IMG/VR virus record: IMGVR_UViG_3300050045_000004
Location: 1-36,374 of that record
Source of the DNA: a virus
Reading direction: 5' to 3' (one strand)
DNA length: 36,374 nt
This document shows positions 7,729 to 17,824 of the stretch, piece by piece. How positions within the stretch are numbered: position 1 is the stretch's first letter; each line of letters begins with the position of its first letter. The notes beneath the pieces were generated by a model. The model had not been told where the DNA came from, searched no databases, and worked only from the letters and a program-made list of their open reading frames with translations. Both the position numbers and the translations under genes were made by a program.

Positions 7729-8013
7729 CTACCGCTTTTGGCGGTGCTGCGGGCTGTAGTCCGTAGAGTCAATAGGCAGCAAACCGTGGGGTGAGCTATC
7801 GCCATCATTGGCGAGGGCTTGCGCTGCCAGCAACCGACCGAAAATGTTGAGAGTGGTCGGTGCCCAATTCGAGCCGCCAGCCCCCGCGAAGGCGTCCGTG
7901 TATTCGACAGAGAACCACAAGCCGCCCGCCGTGCCAAGGTCGATAATGCGGATCGAACCGTCAGTCGTGACGCGGATCGAGCCATCCGTGGTTATGCGGT
8001 CATAATTAGTCAT
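7729..8013 (-). CDS. Hypothetical fibre-associated protein
   Basis: A 94-residue protein that opens with a short tandem repeat, ITTDGSIRVTTDGSIRII, and continues with FSVEYTDAFAGAGGSNW. It has no signal or membrane segment. It starts in an ATGA overlap with the end of the giant fibre gene, so translation is probably coupled. A TG/DGSIR repeat is compatible with a small beta-structured adhesin cap. Not assigned to a family. Confidence 0.6.
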   Translation of the reverse strand: MTNYDRITTDGSIRVTTDGSIRIIDLGTAGGLWFSVEYTDAFAGAGGSNWAPTTLNIFGRLLAAQALANDGDSSPHGLLPIDSTDYSPQHRQKR

Positions 8014-11000
8014 GTCACGATCAACAGTCGGCGTTTGATTGCAATCGGCGGCCGGGCCTCAAGGGGGATTTCAAAGCCCGCCGACGACAAATGATCTTTG
8101 TGCTCGACCGCGCCCATGGTGCCGGTGACCGTCGAGCGATTGCTGAATGACAGACGATCCTTATCCTCATGCGAAACGATCTGGCCGGTGATCGGGTGAT
8201 TGATAACCCATCCGTACAAACCCATCGCATCCTTGGTTTCGGTAGCCGCCATTGCAGCGTAAGCCTTGACCCATCCGAGCCATCCCGCGCCGACGCCCGG
8301 GAACGGCACTGTCTGCGGCGCGCCTGTGAAGTCGTCGGCGTGATCGGTGGAGTGCCACGCCACTTGCACCGGCACGAAACCATGCGCTGAGAAAGTATCG
8401 CGCGCTTCGGTGGACGCCCATACGCCGTTCGGCGGTTGCGGCGGTCCGACAGGGATCGCGTCACCAATCATGAGCCAGCCGTTCGGGTTCGGGTCTACAA
8501 GAAATTCTGCGGTCTCGTTCGAGGCCAATCCTTGCGAGAAGTAATACTCGAAGCCCATGTAGAGCGGCGGCGCATTCGAGAAGAATGCTGTGATCGGCTG
8601 CACCGCGTATGGCGGATCGTAAACCAGTGTGATGAACGGATCGACGTAACCCGGCTCTGGCGCACTATTGTTCGCGGTCCACGCGACCAGCAATGTCGAT
8701 GGCGTGATCGTGGACATATCGGTGGCGTTCGGTACAGGCGATGCGCCGGACGAGCTATTGATCGCGGGGAGAGAAGTGTCACCATCCCAAAACGGATCGT
8801 CAAGACCATACGAGCCGGTCGTGCCACCGAGACCCCACATCTGAGCGGCCACGATATCACCCGACGCGGTGCCCGTCGTGTTGATCGTGATCGTGTCGTT
8901 GTTTGCTACGTCCACGTTGGAATTCGGCATCCATCCCCACCAAATTTCGGTAGCGATATTACCTGCCGGTGTTGCCGTTACGGCGCGGGAGCGTCGCTCG
9001 AAGCCCGCTGATGAAAGCAAGCCCTGTCCTTCCGAGATAGATGCGACTTCGCCATCGCCGCTTACCGACTCAATCGTGACTTGAACAAGAACCATGAGAT
9101 TGTAGTTCGTCGCGGTATAATTCAGCACAAGCTCACGCGTAGTGGTCAACTGAATGATGCCGCTCGTCGCCGTGTCCAGATACCAGTAAAGTTCTCCAGC
9201 CGTGCCGGTCTCGCCCGCCGCCACGATGCTGTCGAACATGACCGTCTCGGACACGTAAACGGGACTGCCTGCGTATTCTTCGGTGAACAACACGCTCGTA
9301 GCGCGTTGCCGCTCCTCGACCACTTGATACGCAAAGCTTTGGTACGACGTGTCGCCGTCAAACTCGGATGCTGTGGCCGTCGAAACGAAAGTCCATGGTG
9401 CCGGTGCGGCTCCGTTATCAGGGTTTCCATGGATGCCGAACAGGAAAGTGTTGGCCGCGTTCGTGGTCAACTGCGACATGGCCGGATTGGACGAGATGTT
9501 GCCGATGGTATCGACGTAGCCACCGGCTTGCGAATTCGTGTCCCACGGCGTCGTGTAGTTCGCGCCCGCGACGCCGAACGCTTCGAGCGTCATGGCCCCG
9601 ACACCCGGGGCCACCGGAACAACAGTGATAACGTCAGCGGTCAGCGGAGTCGGTGCATGCGCCCACCAAATTTCCATGTCAAAGCCATGGTTGATGATCG
9701 TGCCGCCCGACTTGGTGCCGCCACGTTGCCACCGCTGATTACGCCGGTGCCATGTCAGCCCGGCGGTGTCCGTGACGCTCGCGGCCACAGCGGCATTCGA
9801 GAAGCCGCCCATCACAATCGCGAGTACGATCACATCGTCGTCCAGAGTGGTCGTAAGCGTAACGGAGCCAGTCATGATCGGACCGCCCGGCATCTGACCG
9901 ATAGCGTAGCCGTCTATCTGGAGCGGCGCAGCGGGTGGAGCGATACTATCCCAAGCCGTGAAGCCTGACGGGGCTGCGTAAGCGAACGTCGTTGCCCCGG
10001 CGTTCAACGTGGCTTTATCTTCGGCCCCCACAAGTACGGCGTAGAGATTGAGCGCGGTGCCGGTAATCCCCGAAATGTCATAGCCGTCCGTGGCGGTCGC
10101 CGGGTTTGCGCCTGAGATGCCATTCCAGTAGCCGCCATTGGTGCGGAACCAAATGAGGTTGTTCACAAAGTCGATGGCGACGCCGATATTATTTTCCAAA
10201 TTCGTCGGTGCTGGCGAAGAATTAGTTTGTTCAACGCCGTTGACCCAAATCGTAAAATTCTGAACGATCCCCGCGCCGTCCAATGCAGGACCCGGTACGC
10301 CTGCGGGGACGCCCCAATTGGCGAACGTCGCCGCAGCGTTGCCAACGCCAACACCCGACTGGCCGTTAGCAAGAAAAGTATTGAATTCAGCATAGAGCTT
10401 GCCGCTGTTGTGCGCGCTGGTTGACTTCGCACCGACCACCTCGCCGAACGCGCCCTGATTGACAACGGTTAGGTTCTCGCTCTGAAAGTCGATGCCGCCT
10501 GATGCCGTAGTCGGATCGAAGGTTGTCGCTGTTGGGCCGTCACCGATAAGCGCCGCTGTGTCGGTGTGCTCAGTGGGCGTCCACGAACCATTGACGCCAC
10601 CGTAAGACGAGAAGGCCATAACATCGGGAGCGCCGATAGAGTCCCATGAGCCACTGAGTACGCCGCCGTGAACCGACATCGTGTCGGTCGCTTCGGTCGA
10701 AGCCCAAGTGCCGTGTGAAGTGGGCGGCGCTTTGGCGAAAGCCATTGCGACGATGCCGGTGTTCGAGACGCTCGTCGCTCCGGTGTAGGTGTCTCCCGAC
10801 TGCGATGCCGAGAAGTTTTGTGCGTACACACTCGACTGCACGTTGCCAGCGGTCAAATAGCCGATGACCGCCGGGCTGAAACCGCTGCTACCATACTCGG
10901 TGCTAAAAGGTGAGCCATAGCTTGAATTGTCGCCTTGGTACGCATACTCCCAAAGAAGCATGAGAGTGTTCGCAGCGGCGGTGCTCACTCCACTGATTGC

Positions 11001-12182
11001 AAGATCGCCGCTGCCGCCCGCATAGACGAACGGCGAGCCGCCAGCATCGAACACCGGAGAGGTTTTCACGTTGTTGATCGCGACCGCTTGCAGACACGAG
11101 TAGCCGTTCACGCCACCGCCGCCTCCGAACGTCACACTGATTTCATCGTTCGAGAGCGGACTCGGCGAGACAGCCGTCCACACTTGCATGAAGCCGGTGC
11201 CGCCGTTGACTGAAATGTCGGCCGCCGTTTGGTGCGTCCAAGACAACCCGGCGGTATCGACGACGCCCGAAATGCCCGACGAGTCGGTGTGGCCGATCAT
11301 GAGGACGATAAGATCGCCGCTGCCTTGCGTCGTGAGGTAAAGGGTAGCCGGATTGCTCGGCTCGTTCCCGGTCCAACTGCTAAGACTGACACCATCAATC
11401 ACGGGGCCGGTGAGCGTGCCAGGAGACGGGCTTGCTGCGACGATGGCGTCAGTGATCCAAGTCGTACCGGCAGAGTTAGAGCCTTGGTTGTTGGTATTCG
11501 ACCCGACCGGCAAGTTCGTTTGCGCGGAAGAAACGCTCTTGTACCAAATGCCTGCGGCCAATTGGTAGTTTCCGCCGTCGTTCACGTAGGGGCCAGCCGA
11601 CCACGCCGTGCTATTGCCGTCGCTCGAAACAGTGGTGCTAGATGAAAGCGCGTTGCTGTTCATGCCGTATGCCAAGAGCATACAATCTGCATTGAGCGTG
11701 GTGATAGGATTGGCACTGCCTGCTTGGGTCGTGCTATTAAGTTGCTGGTTAGTCGCGATGCCCGGCAGCGTCGGCGACGTATCCCATGGGGCCGATGTAT
11801 CCGCGCCGTTGATTGCGATGACGTTGATAACCGTGCAACCCACAACGCCCGAAGTGAAAGTCGCGGTGATTACGTCGCCGCTCAATGCGGTTGGCGCATG
11901 CGCCCACCAAACTTCGGTCGTGCCAACTGAGTCGTTGCCCGAAATCTGCATAAAGCCGTTCGGGAAATAACCGCGTTTGGTCCATGTCAATCCGGCGGTG
12001 TCTGTGAGGGTCGCAACTGAGTTGGGCGGCTGACTGCCGTTGTTGGCATAGCTAATGTATGCCACGAGCACATCATTGGTGTCCGAGGTAGTGAGGTTTT
12101 GGTTTGAGCTTGTCGAGACGGATGACTGACCGCCACCGTCCGAGTGGCCCCATGCGCCTGAGCCGTCAATTGAAAGAGACAT
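8010..12182 (-). CDS. Giant modular tail fibre/adhesin-like protein
   Basis: A 1390-residue protein, Thr/Ser/Gly/Ala-rich and low in Lys. It is built of repeated modules. Four related beta domains lie at about residues 1-255, 258-480, 752-985 and 989-1240; each carries a strand such as VTDTAGLTW and a segment like EVWWAHAPTALSGDVIT. A SPRY/lectin-like domain (about 554-745; GKLYAEF, NIGVAIDFVNNLIWFRTNGGYW) is inserted in the middle. Short repeats of the form G-x-W-x-STE-x2-D lie around 482-550 and 1245-1370 (WASTEATDTM, WTPTEHTDTA, WASTEARDTF, AVEHKDHL). Modular repeats and position suggest a receptor-binding or side fibre. Start ATG at 12182; the Shine-Dalgarno is weak. Confidence 0.75.
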   Translation of the reverse strand: MSLSIDGSGAWGHSDGGGQSSVSTSSNQNLTTSDTNDVLVAYISYANNGSQPPNSVATLTDTAGLTWTKRGYFPNGFMQISGNDSVGTTEVWWAHAPTALSGDVITATFTSGVVGCTVINVIAINGADTSAPWDTSPTLPGIATNQQLNSTTQAGSANPITTLNADCMLLAYGMNSNALSSSTTVSSDGNSTAWSAGPYVNDGGNYQLAAGIWYKSVSSAQTNLPVGSNTNNQGSNSAGTTWITDAIVAASPSPGTLTGPVIDGVSLSSWTGNEPSNPATLYLTTQGSGDLIVLMIGHTDSSGISGVVDTAGLSWTHQTAADISVNGGTGFMQVWTAVSPSPLSNDEISVTFGGGGGVNGYSCLQAVAINNVKTSPVFDAGGSPFVYAGGSGDLAISGVSTAAANTLMLLWEYAYQGDNSSYGSPFSTEYGSSGFSPAVIGYLTAGNVQSSVYAQNFSASQSGDTYTGATSVSNTGIVAMAFAKAPPTSHGTWASTEATDTMSVHGGVLSGSWDSIGAPDVMAFSSYGGVNGSWTPTEHTDTAALIGDGPTATTFDPTTASGGIDFQSENLTVVNQGAFGEVVGAKSTSAHNSGKLYAEFNTFLANGQSGVGVGNAAATFANWGVPAGVPGPALDGAGIVQNFTIWVNGVEQTNSSPAPTNLENNIGVAIDFVNNLIWFRTNGGYWNGISGANPATATDGYDISGITGTALNLYAVLVGAEDKATLNAGATTFAYAAPSGFTAWDSIAPPAAPLQIDGYAIGQMPGGPIMTGSVTLTTTLDDDVIVLAIVMGGFSNAAVAASVTDTAGLTWHRRNQRWQRGGTKSGGTIINHGFDMEIWWAHAPTPLTADVITVVPVAPGVGAMTLEAFGVAGANYTTPWDTNSQAGGYVDTIGNISSNPAMSQLTTNAANTFLFGIHGNPDNGAAPAPWTFVSTATASEFDGDTSYQSFAYQVVEERQRATSVLFTEEYAGSPVYVSETVMFDSIVAAGETGTAGELYWYLDTATSGIIQLTTTRELVLNYTATNYNLMVLVQVTIESVSGDGEVASISEGQGLLSSAGFERRSRAVTATPAGNIATEIWWGWMPNSNVDVANNDTITINTTGTASGDIVAAQMWGLGGTTGSYGLDDPFWDGDTSLPAINSSSGASPVPNATDMSTITPSTLLVAWTANNSAPEPGYVDPFITLVYDPPYAVQPITAFFSNAPPLYMGFEYYFSQGLASNETAEFLVDPNPNGWLMIGDAIPVGPPQPPNGVWASTEARDTFSAHGFVPVQVAWHSTDHADDFTGAPQTVPFPGVGAGWLGWVKAYAAMAATETKDAMGLYGWVINHPITGQIVSHEDKDRLSFSNRSTVTGTMGAVEHKDHLSSAGFEIPLEARPPIAIKRRLLIVT

Positions 12183-12228
12183 GCTAAGCTCGTTAGTTGA
12201 GCGAGCCGACCAACGTGAATGGCCTCCG

Positions 12229-13068
12229 TTACGGAAGCACCACTTCGCCGACCAGCGTGAAGTTGATGTGCGTCAGGTGCGGATCAGGCACCGAGGGTGC
12301 TACGATAGTCAGCACATCACCCGCGTGGAATGTAATCGCGCTCGGGAATGTGAAAGTCGCGGTGTCGGTCGGCGACTCGTTGAAGTTGATGCTGCCGATG
12401 TTCGCGCCGTTCTGATAAAGCTCATACGCTTGTTCTCCAGTGCCCCAAGCGCCCGCGCTGCCCTGCGAGCCGGTGAGTCCGACCGGAAATTGCGTGCTCT
12501 CGACGAACTGATAGCGGCAGACAATTTCGAGCGGGTCCGGTGGCTCCTCGATATAGATGCCGATGGGCCGGTTGATGAAAGCCCACGCCACGCCGCCGGG
12601 GCTGTCGAGCGCGGTCCATTGCAGGACTTGACCGGGCACGCCGTCATCGGGAAGTTCGGCAGGCGGTGCCGCGAGCAAGAGGGCATAATAGTTGTGGCCT
12701 TGTCCATCGTTCGCCTGCGCGTAGAACGATGCGCCCGAATTGGTTTGCGGCCAGATGACGAGATAGACCGCGCCGTCTGCGGTGAACACGTCGTTGACGG
12801 CGTATGAGTTGGTAGCTCCCCAAACTCCACGAAAATTCCACACAGCGGTCGGGATCGTGAAGGGGCCAAAGACGTAATGGTCCGTCATCGTGATCCACAT
12901 ATTACTGCCGGTCACCGTGAAGTAAGCGATGGTATCCGGGGTCGCATCTTGCAAGGCGACGATCAGGCTGTAGAGTATCCAGAAATTCGTGTCGGCCGAA
13001 TTGGCAGTGTGTGGCGCTCCGGTGCCGGTGCCCCACGGGCCGTCAGTGACGTAGGTGACATCGCTCAT
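12229..13068 (-). CDS. Tail fibre/minor structural protein
   Basis: A 279-residue protein. Near residue 80 is VWNFRGVWGATNSYAVNDVFTADG, the W-x-GxW...Y-xxGDVV pattern of a small carbohydrate-binding-like module common in phage fibres. A C-terminal region has beta-sandwich-like strands (ATFTFPSAITFHAGDVLTIVAPS) resembling receptor-binding tips. The Shine-Dalgarno GGAG lies before the ATG at 13068. It belongs to the fibre group with its neighbours. A sugar-binding role is inferred. Confidence 0.65.
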   Translation of the reverse strand: MSDVTYVTDGPWGTGTGAPHTANSADTNFWILYSLIVALQDATPDTIAYFTVTGSNMWITMTDHYVFGPFTIPTAVWNFRGVWGATNSYAVNDVFTADGAVYLVIWPQTNSGASFYAQANDGQGHNYYALLLAAPPAELPDDGVPGQVLQWTALDSPGGVAWAFINRPIGIYIEEPPDPLEIVCRYQFVESTQFPVGLTGSQGSAGAWGTGEQAYELYQNGANIGSINFNESPTDTATFTFPSAITFHAGDVLTIVAPSVPDPHLTHINFTLVGEVVLP

Positions 13069-13116
13069 AGCGTTTCTCCGGGAGAGTTGATCCTGTAACT
13101 CATATTAACCATACGG

Positions 13117-14859
13117 TCAAGACGGCCACTTTTCGGGCGGGTTTTGGTCCGGTGACAACACCGGCTCGACGTTCCACACTTTAGGGTCAAGCTGCCCCAC
13201 GGCTATTGTCGGGAGCGTGATCGGGACCATATCCTCCGCTATAAAGGGCGGTATCCAGCCGTTCGAGAACATCTGCGCAGTCGGCACCGTGTTGCCACCG
13301 TAGGGTCGTTTCCAATCCCATCCGGGCGGCGGGACCAGCGGACCCGGGAAGTGTGTCAGCCCGGCCGGGTTAGCCGCTACCGCATCGTTGACCGCGTTCG
13401 CAACCACATTCCATTTCGTCGCGAAAGTCGTGCAGACTTGTTGCGCCAGTGCGAGACTCGGCTGCATGTGCGGGTTCGTGGTCGCGTTCCACGGCAGAGT
13501 CGTGTCCCGCAACGGCGGTTGTGTGATACCTGTTAGCTCCCAAATGTTCGGAGACGGGCCGCCGAAGTCTGTATAGACCGTGTTATCACCGGGGGCCGCG
13601 AGAATTTCGGCCGCAGTCGGTCCGGTCAAATCGAATGCACCAAACGGCATGTAAGGTTGACCGCCGGAAACTCCAAAATTTACGTCCGGGTAACCGACAC
13701 CGAACCAATTGACTGATCCTGCGAAGCCGGTAGCGGCGGTAGCAAGATCGGGCGCGCCGTAAACACCCATTGGAATGATCGGATTGTTCTCCGCCAAAAT
13801 CCAAATCACCGGATAGAATGGCAACAGAACGAAACCACGATAGGCCCACTGATATATGCCAATCGAAGCTTCACCAAAGAAGGAAGCCCCGAGCGGTTGC
13901 TGGACCGGCGAGATGTACCAGAACCACACGTTGTCCACGGCCCCGAGTGCGCGCAGCCACCAAATCGGCCCCATGTCAATCGCCGGGATCGACATTGGCC
14001 CGTTTCCCGGTACACCGCTCGCGGTGTATGGCGACGCCCCGAGGAATGGACCGCCAGTGCTCGGAGGGAAGTAGACGTAGACATTCGGATCGGTGTTTGG
14101 TGGTGGCACAAGCTGGTCAGTGGCGGGGTCCGTCACGTAGATCGTTATGTCATTCGTGTTCGCGCTCGGTGAGAGCGCGCCTTTCAGGATCGTATCCGTG
14201 TTATAGAATTGAAGAACATGCTGTTCGCCCCAATACATTCCCTCGTAATCCGTGAAGGCAACAGCGTCACCTTCTTCATTGAGATTAAATGTTATCAGCC
14301 ATGGCATTCCGTTCGTTGCCGGGGACCCTTGAAACGACATAGCATCGGTCAGAAGCGTCAGTGTATAGTCGGTCGGAATTTGTTGGCCTGTGCCAGCCGT
14401 ACCACTCCCGACTTGGTGCAATAATTTCGCGACATGCTGCGCCCGCGTTGATACCGTACTTGCGGGGGCCGCCAAGCCACTGCCGGTTTGATCGGTGATC
14501 GCCGGGATCGAGTCCGGATCGGGTGTGAAGCATTCTATGACATGCTGCGCGTTATTTGGACCGACGAGTGTGAAAGCATCACACACTTCGTAATCGAAGA
14601 ACATTTGCGAATTGGCGGTGCTCGTAACCCGCGTCATGTGCGAACCCCGCGTCGATAATAGATCGCCTGCTTTGCCGTTGCCGTCGCCGGTAAGGTCGAT
14701 GATGTTGGGCGAGACGACGTTGGTCGGCGTAATATTGTAGGCAATCTTGAAACCGTTTGGCAGGGTAAGCGAAATCGCGTCGAGAATTTCGACATCGGCA
14801 TAGAACCGCTCGTCCGCACTTTTTACACGAACGGTGTGCGTGGTGCGTGTAAAAACCAT
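13117..14859 (-). CDS. Uncharacterised virion protein of the tail-fibre region
   Basis: A 580-residue protein with no recognised domain. The first 160 residues have beta-rich repeats with TRxxHxxR (STRGSHMTRVTST, STRAQHVAKLLHQ). The centre is unusually rich in Trp, Phe, Pro and Gly (IWWLRALGAVDNVWFWYISP, YQWAYRGFVLLPFYPVIWIL), almost like a hydrophobic core or membrane-contacting segment. The C-terminus is Pro/Trp-rich. It starts at an ATG preceded directly by CCCCC and by an AGAG Shine-Dalgarno. The place between hub and fibres suggests a tail-tip or fibre-anchor protein. Confidence 0.6.
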   Translation of the reverse strand: MVFTRTTHTVRVKSADERFYADVEILDAISLTLPNGFKIAYNITPTNVVSPNIIDLTGDGNGKAGDLLSTRGSHMTRVTSTANSQMFFDYEVCDAFTLVGPNNAQHVIECFTPDPDSIPAITDQTGSGLAAPASTVSTRAQHVAKLLHQVGSGTAGTGQQIPTDYTLTLLTDAMSFQGSPATNGMPWLITFNLNEEGDAVAFTDYEGMYWGEQHVLQFYNTDTILKGALSPSANTNDITIYVTDPATDQLVPPPNTDPNVYVYFPPSTGGPFLGASPYTASGVPGNGPMSIPAIDMGPIWWLRALGAVDNVWFWYISPVQQPLGASFFGEASIGIYQWAYRGFVLLPFYPVIWILAENNPIIPMGVYGAPDLATAATGFAGSVNWFGVGYPDVNFGVSGGQPYMPFGAFDLTGPTAAEILAAPGDNTVYTDFGGPSPNIWELTGITQPPLRDTTLPWNATTNPHMQPSLALAQQVCTTFATKWNVVANAVNDAVAANPAGLTHFPGPLVPPPGWDWKRPYGGNTVPTAQMFSNGWIPPFIAEDMVPITLPTIAVGQLDPKVWNVEPVLSPDQNPPEKWPS

Positions 14860-14864
14860 GGGGG

Positions 14865-15116
14865 TTACTCTGTCGGCGTCTGCGGGTTCGCAATGACTTG
14901 TTGAATGGCGTGACTGTTCGAGGAGCTTTCCTTATGGATCGCTCCGAACTTCGTGGTTTGCTGAAAATTATAATCCCCGGTGAAAGTTGTCGTGCCGCCG
15001 ACCAAGCCGACCTGCACAAGCGCGGGCACGGATGCTTCGCCGCCCGGCGGCGCATAGGCTTCCGGGCCAACTTCCTGACCTTGAAATGGCTGGATGACTT
15101 GCTCCATCGTCGGCAT
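14865..15116 (-). CDS. Small tail-region protein
   Basis: An 83-residue protein with an N-terminal Gln/Glu/Pro-rich segment (QPFQGQEVGPEAYAPPGG), then VPALVQVGLVGGTTTF. Not recognised. It starts in a TAATG overlap with the hub gene, with a good GGAGAG Shine-Dalgarno, and ends 6 nt before the next ATG. It is probably a minor tail-tip component translated with the hub. Confidence 0.6.
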   Translation of the reverse strand: MPTMEQVIQPFQGQEVGPEAYAPPGGEASVPALVQVGLVGGTTTFTGDYNFQQTTKFGAIHKESSSNSHAIQQVIANPQTPTE

Positions 15117-17824
15117 TAGGCGTTCTCTCCTCCCGCCGACAGGTTGATACCCTGCGGCATTTCAAGCTGTGATGTTGTAACTGCGTAAGAGCCGTCGAAC
15201 GGCCCATTCGTAACCGAGTCGATTTCGCAGACCCACGCAATCGGGTAGCCCTCCATAAGCGCGGGGAGCTTTGCCGAGTCCTCCGCCACTGTCCACGCCA
15301 CGACCGGACCCATACCCGTTGTGGTACTGACATCGCCGCCCGATCCAGTCTGCGCAATCGTGACCGGCTGCGGCGGGTTCTCAAGAGCCATTGCCAGCAA
15401 CTCGGCGTGTATACCCGGTTGCAGGGCCGCGAGTTGCGTGGCAAGCGTTTCCGTGAACGAGCCGCCGTCAGTCGGGCAAGTAAGGAGCGGGAATTGCAGC
15501 CCGTCGTCGAATGCCTCGAACACCGGAGCGGTGTACGAAATGTCAGCGTTCGGCGACCCGAACGCATTGTAACCGACAGAGCATCCGATTGTGACCTTTC
15601 CACGAATTTTGCCGTTCTTCGCCGACATGCCATAGCTTGTAACCTTGCCGGTGGCAACGCCGCCGGGCAGGCGCGGGTCGTACAGCGTCGCATTCATCCG
15701 ACAGGACATGCCGAGCACCATCTCAATCGGACACTCCCACGACACATCTACAGCGCGTGCGCGCATCCGGAGCTTGGCACGAGCGCGGTTGATCGCGTAT
15801 TCGAGCGATTGCTGGCCCCGGGCAGTCGGGAAGTAGCAACGCGCCGTGACGTTAGCTGCCGAGCCGCCGACCGGAATGCCGAGAAGCGAAGGATTGGCCG
15901 GAAGCGGGATCATCTCTGCGGTCGGGTAGAACTGTTCGACGAAAACGGTTCGCAGCGCGACGCCGAAAAGAAGTTCGTCGGTGATCGTCGCAGGAGGCTC
16001 GTAGGTCTCTTGCGTCGGGATACTTGTTGTTGAAGTCGGGGCGAGCACCAAATAATAAGACGAAGATAGTGTGGGGACAAGCGCGCCTTGGTTCGGATCG
16101 AATTTTTGCTCTGTGTAATTTAAGATTGTACCGCGATTGTAGCTCGTCGCGTAGGCCATATTCTGAATGTTGTTCTGTGGCGCTTCACCGAGCGATACCC
16201 ACAACACGCCGCCATCTTGCGTGCCCACGCCCGGCGTGTCGCTGAAAACTGGTTCGACGTTGCCAGCGGTGCCACTGGAAAGCGCGATCTGATACGACAA
16301 GCCGCCCGGCGTCGTTGGGTTGTTCGGATAGATAAGCTGGCCTACTGTCACGGCCGAATTTTGGAAGTCGGTCCACGCGTCATAGATTATGATCGGCTGG
16401 CCGACTTCACCGTTCATCTTGATTAGAGCCGTGTCTTGCTGGACCGTAGGCGATGTAAGAACCGCTTGCGTATCCGCTGTCACATCGAAGTAAACAACTT
16501 CGGTGAATTCGCGCTTCGCTTTATACATGAGCGTCCACTGACAATTCAAATTCCACAGCGGGATGTAGAGGAATTTTTGTTGCAACTCCAGTGCGATGTT
16601 AGTCGGCGGAACGGAATACGGATCGCAAACACCGTCATGCGCGGACGTGATAACCGAGCCGCTAGTTGAAGGTCCGCGCAACGCGGGACCGCTTGACGAC
16701 TCATTGATTGATACCACCGCGCAGTCATAATTAACCTCGTCACCATAGAATTGCGTGTTCGTCGTGATGTGCCACGTCGGGGTATGCTTGACCATATAGG
16801 GGTCGTTGACAAAGCTTGTCTCCACTGACCAGCCCGAGCCAAGATTGTGACCCGGCTTCGGGAAGCCGTCAGCGAACGAACTGCCTGTATAGCTAGCGAC
16901 ATTCACGTCCGGGCCGTCAACGTAGCCGAGTGTCCGTTGCGTCCAGTGGACGGTCGCCTGCACTTGCACGTTGGTGAGTGGAGCCTGTCCGATCTTGACC
17001 TTAACGCTGTCGTAGATCGCGCTCGGTGGCGACGCGGGGAATACGACCGTGCCGTCCTCGCCGACCAGCACGTCACTGGCGGTGACTTCGAGCGACGTGC
17101 GATCCACATGGTACATGCTTGACCATCCTTCGAGGATACTGTCGGGATCGTCGCGTTCGGTGTTCTTCAAAAAGACCGGATCGTAGTTCGCCGGGGAAGT
17201 GCGCAACGTCTCCGCACATGCCTGCTTCCACTGAATATAGTTCATCGAACGCGCAAGGAATTTGAGTGTAATCTTCTCCGCGAACAGGTCATCGGGCACG
17301 CTGATAAGCTCGCCGAAGAAGATCGGGACCACCGTGTTGCCGTTCGTGTACGGCGGGGGAGCATCGCTGGACGGCGACGGCGACGTGCCGAGCTTCGGCG
17401 GCGCGGGGACCGGCGGAACGAGCGGGATCGTCGCGCCGTCGTAGACCTGCCAAGCGGGTGCCACCCAATCCGCCGACACCCACTCTGGAGTGCCGCCGAT
17501 AGTCGGCGGTGTGCGATTGATCGCACCGCTCGACCCGTAGCCGTTCGGAATATTCTTGAAGTCACCCGGACCGTCGAATACTCCTTCCGCGTAAGGATCG
17601 AGGTTCGGCGGCTGATACGAGAGCCACGCCCACTGGTAGCGCGAACTGTTGAGGAGGCCCGAATAAGGGTTCTTGATCGTGATCGAGAGCGTCGGGACCT
17701 GACCTTCGTCATGTTTCATTTCGATGTCGAGAATATCCACATCATTACGCATCATCGACTCGTTGAACGTGGTCTCGTCGGCGTTGACCCATGCGAACAG
17801 GAATGGCAGAATGTAGTCGTCCAT
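15116..17824 (-). CDS. Tail hub/tip protein (baseplate-hub-like)
   Basis: A 902-residue protein from the ATG at 17824, which has an excellent Shine-Dalgarno (GGAGGAAG) and a TAATG overlap with the preceding gene. The N-terminus FLFAWVNADETTFNESMMRNDVDI, then PTLSITIKNPYSGLL and YQWAWLSY, follows the opening beta-barrel of hub proteins found after the distal-tail gene in alphaproteobacterial phages. Further on, SLEYAINRARAKLRMRARAVDVSWECPIEMVLGMSCRMNA resembles the domain that closes the central tail channel. Size and position right after tape measure and distal tail gene support a tail-tip role. No lytic domain is visible. Confidence 0.72.
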   Translation of the reverse strand: MDDYILPFLFAWVNADETTFNESMMRNDVDILDIEMKHDEGQVPTLSITIKNPYSGLLNSSRYQWAWLSYQPPNLDPYAEGVFDGPGDFKNIPNGYGSSGAINRTPPTIGGTPEWVSADWVAPAWQVYDGATIPLVPPVPAPPKLGTSPSPSSDAPPPYTNGNTVVPIFFGELISVPDDLFAEKITLKFLARSMNYIQWKQACAETLRTSPANYDPVFLKNTERDDPDSILEGWSSMYHVDRTSLEVTASDVLVGEDGTVVFPASPPSAIYDSVKVKIGQAPLTNVQVQATVHWTQRTLGYVDGPDVNVASYTGSSFADGFPKPGHNLGSGWSVETSFVNDPYMVKHTPTWHITTNTQFYGDEVNYDCAVVSINESSSGPALRGPSTSGSVITSAHDGVCDPYSVPPTNIALELQQKFLYIPLWNLNCQWTLMYKAKREFTEVVYFDVTADTQAVLTSPTVQQDTALIKMNGEVGQPIIIYDAWTDFQNSAVTVGQLIYPNNPTTPGGLSYQIALSSGTAGNVEPVFSDTPGVGTQDGGVLWVSLGEAPQNNIQNMAYATSYNRGTILNYTEQKFDPNQGALVPTLSSSYYLVLAPTSTTSIPTQETYEPPATITDELLFGVALRTVFVEQFYPTAEMIPLPANPSLLGIPVGGSAANVTARCYFPTARGQQSLEYAINRARAKLRMRARAVDVSWECPIEMVLGMSCRMNATLYDPRLPGGVATGKVTSYGMSAKNGKIRGKVTIGCSVGYNAFGSPNADISYTAPVFEAFDDGLQFPLLTCPTDGGSFTETLATQLAALQPGIHAELLAMALENPPQPVTIAQTGSGGDVSTTTGMGPVVAWTVAEDSAKLPALMEGYPIAWVCEIDSVTNGPFDGSYAVTTSQLEMPQGINLSAGGENA

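Noticed and set aside
9081-9968. Plus-strand 295-codon ORF inside the giant fibre gene
   Set aside because: Arg/His-rich composition typical of the antisense frame of a GC-rich gene; no ribosome site or domain.
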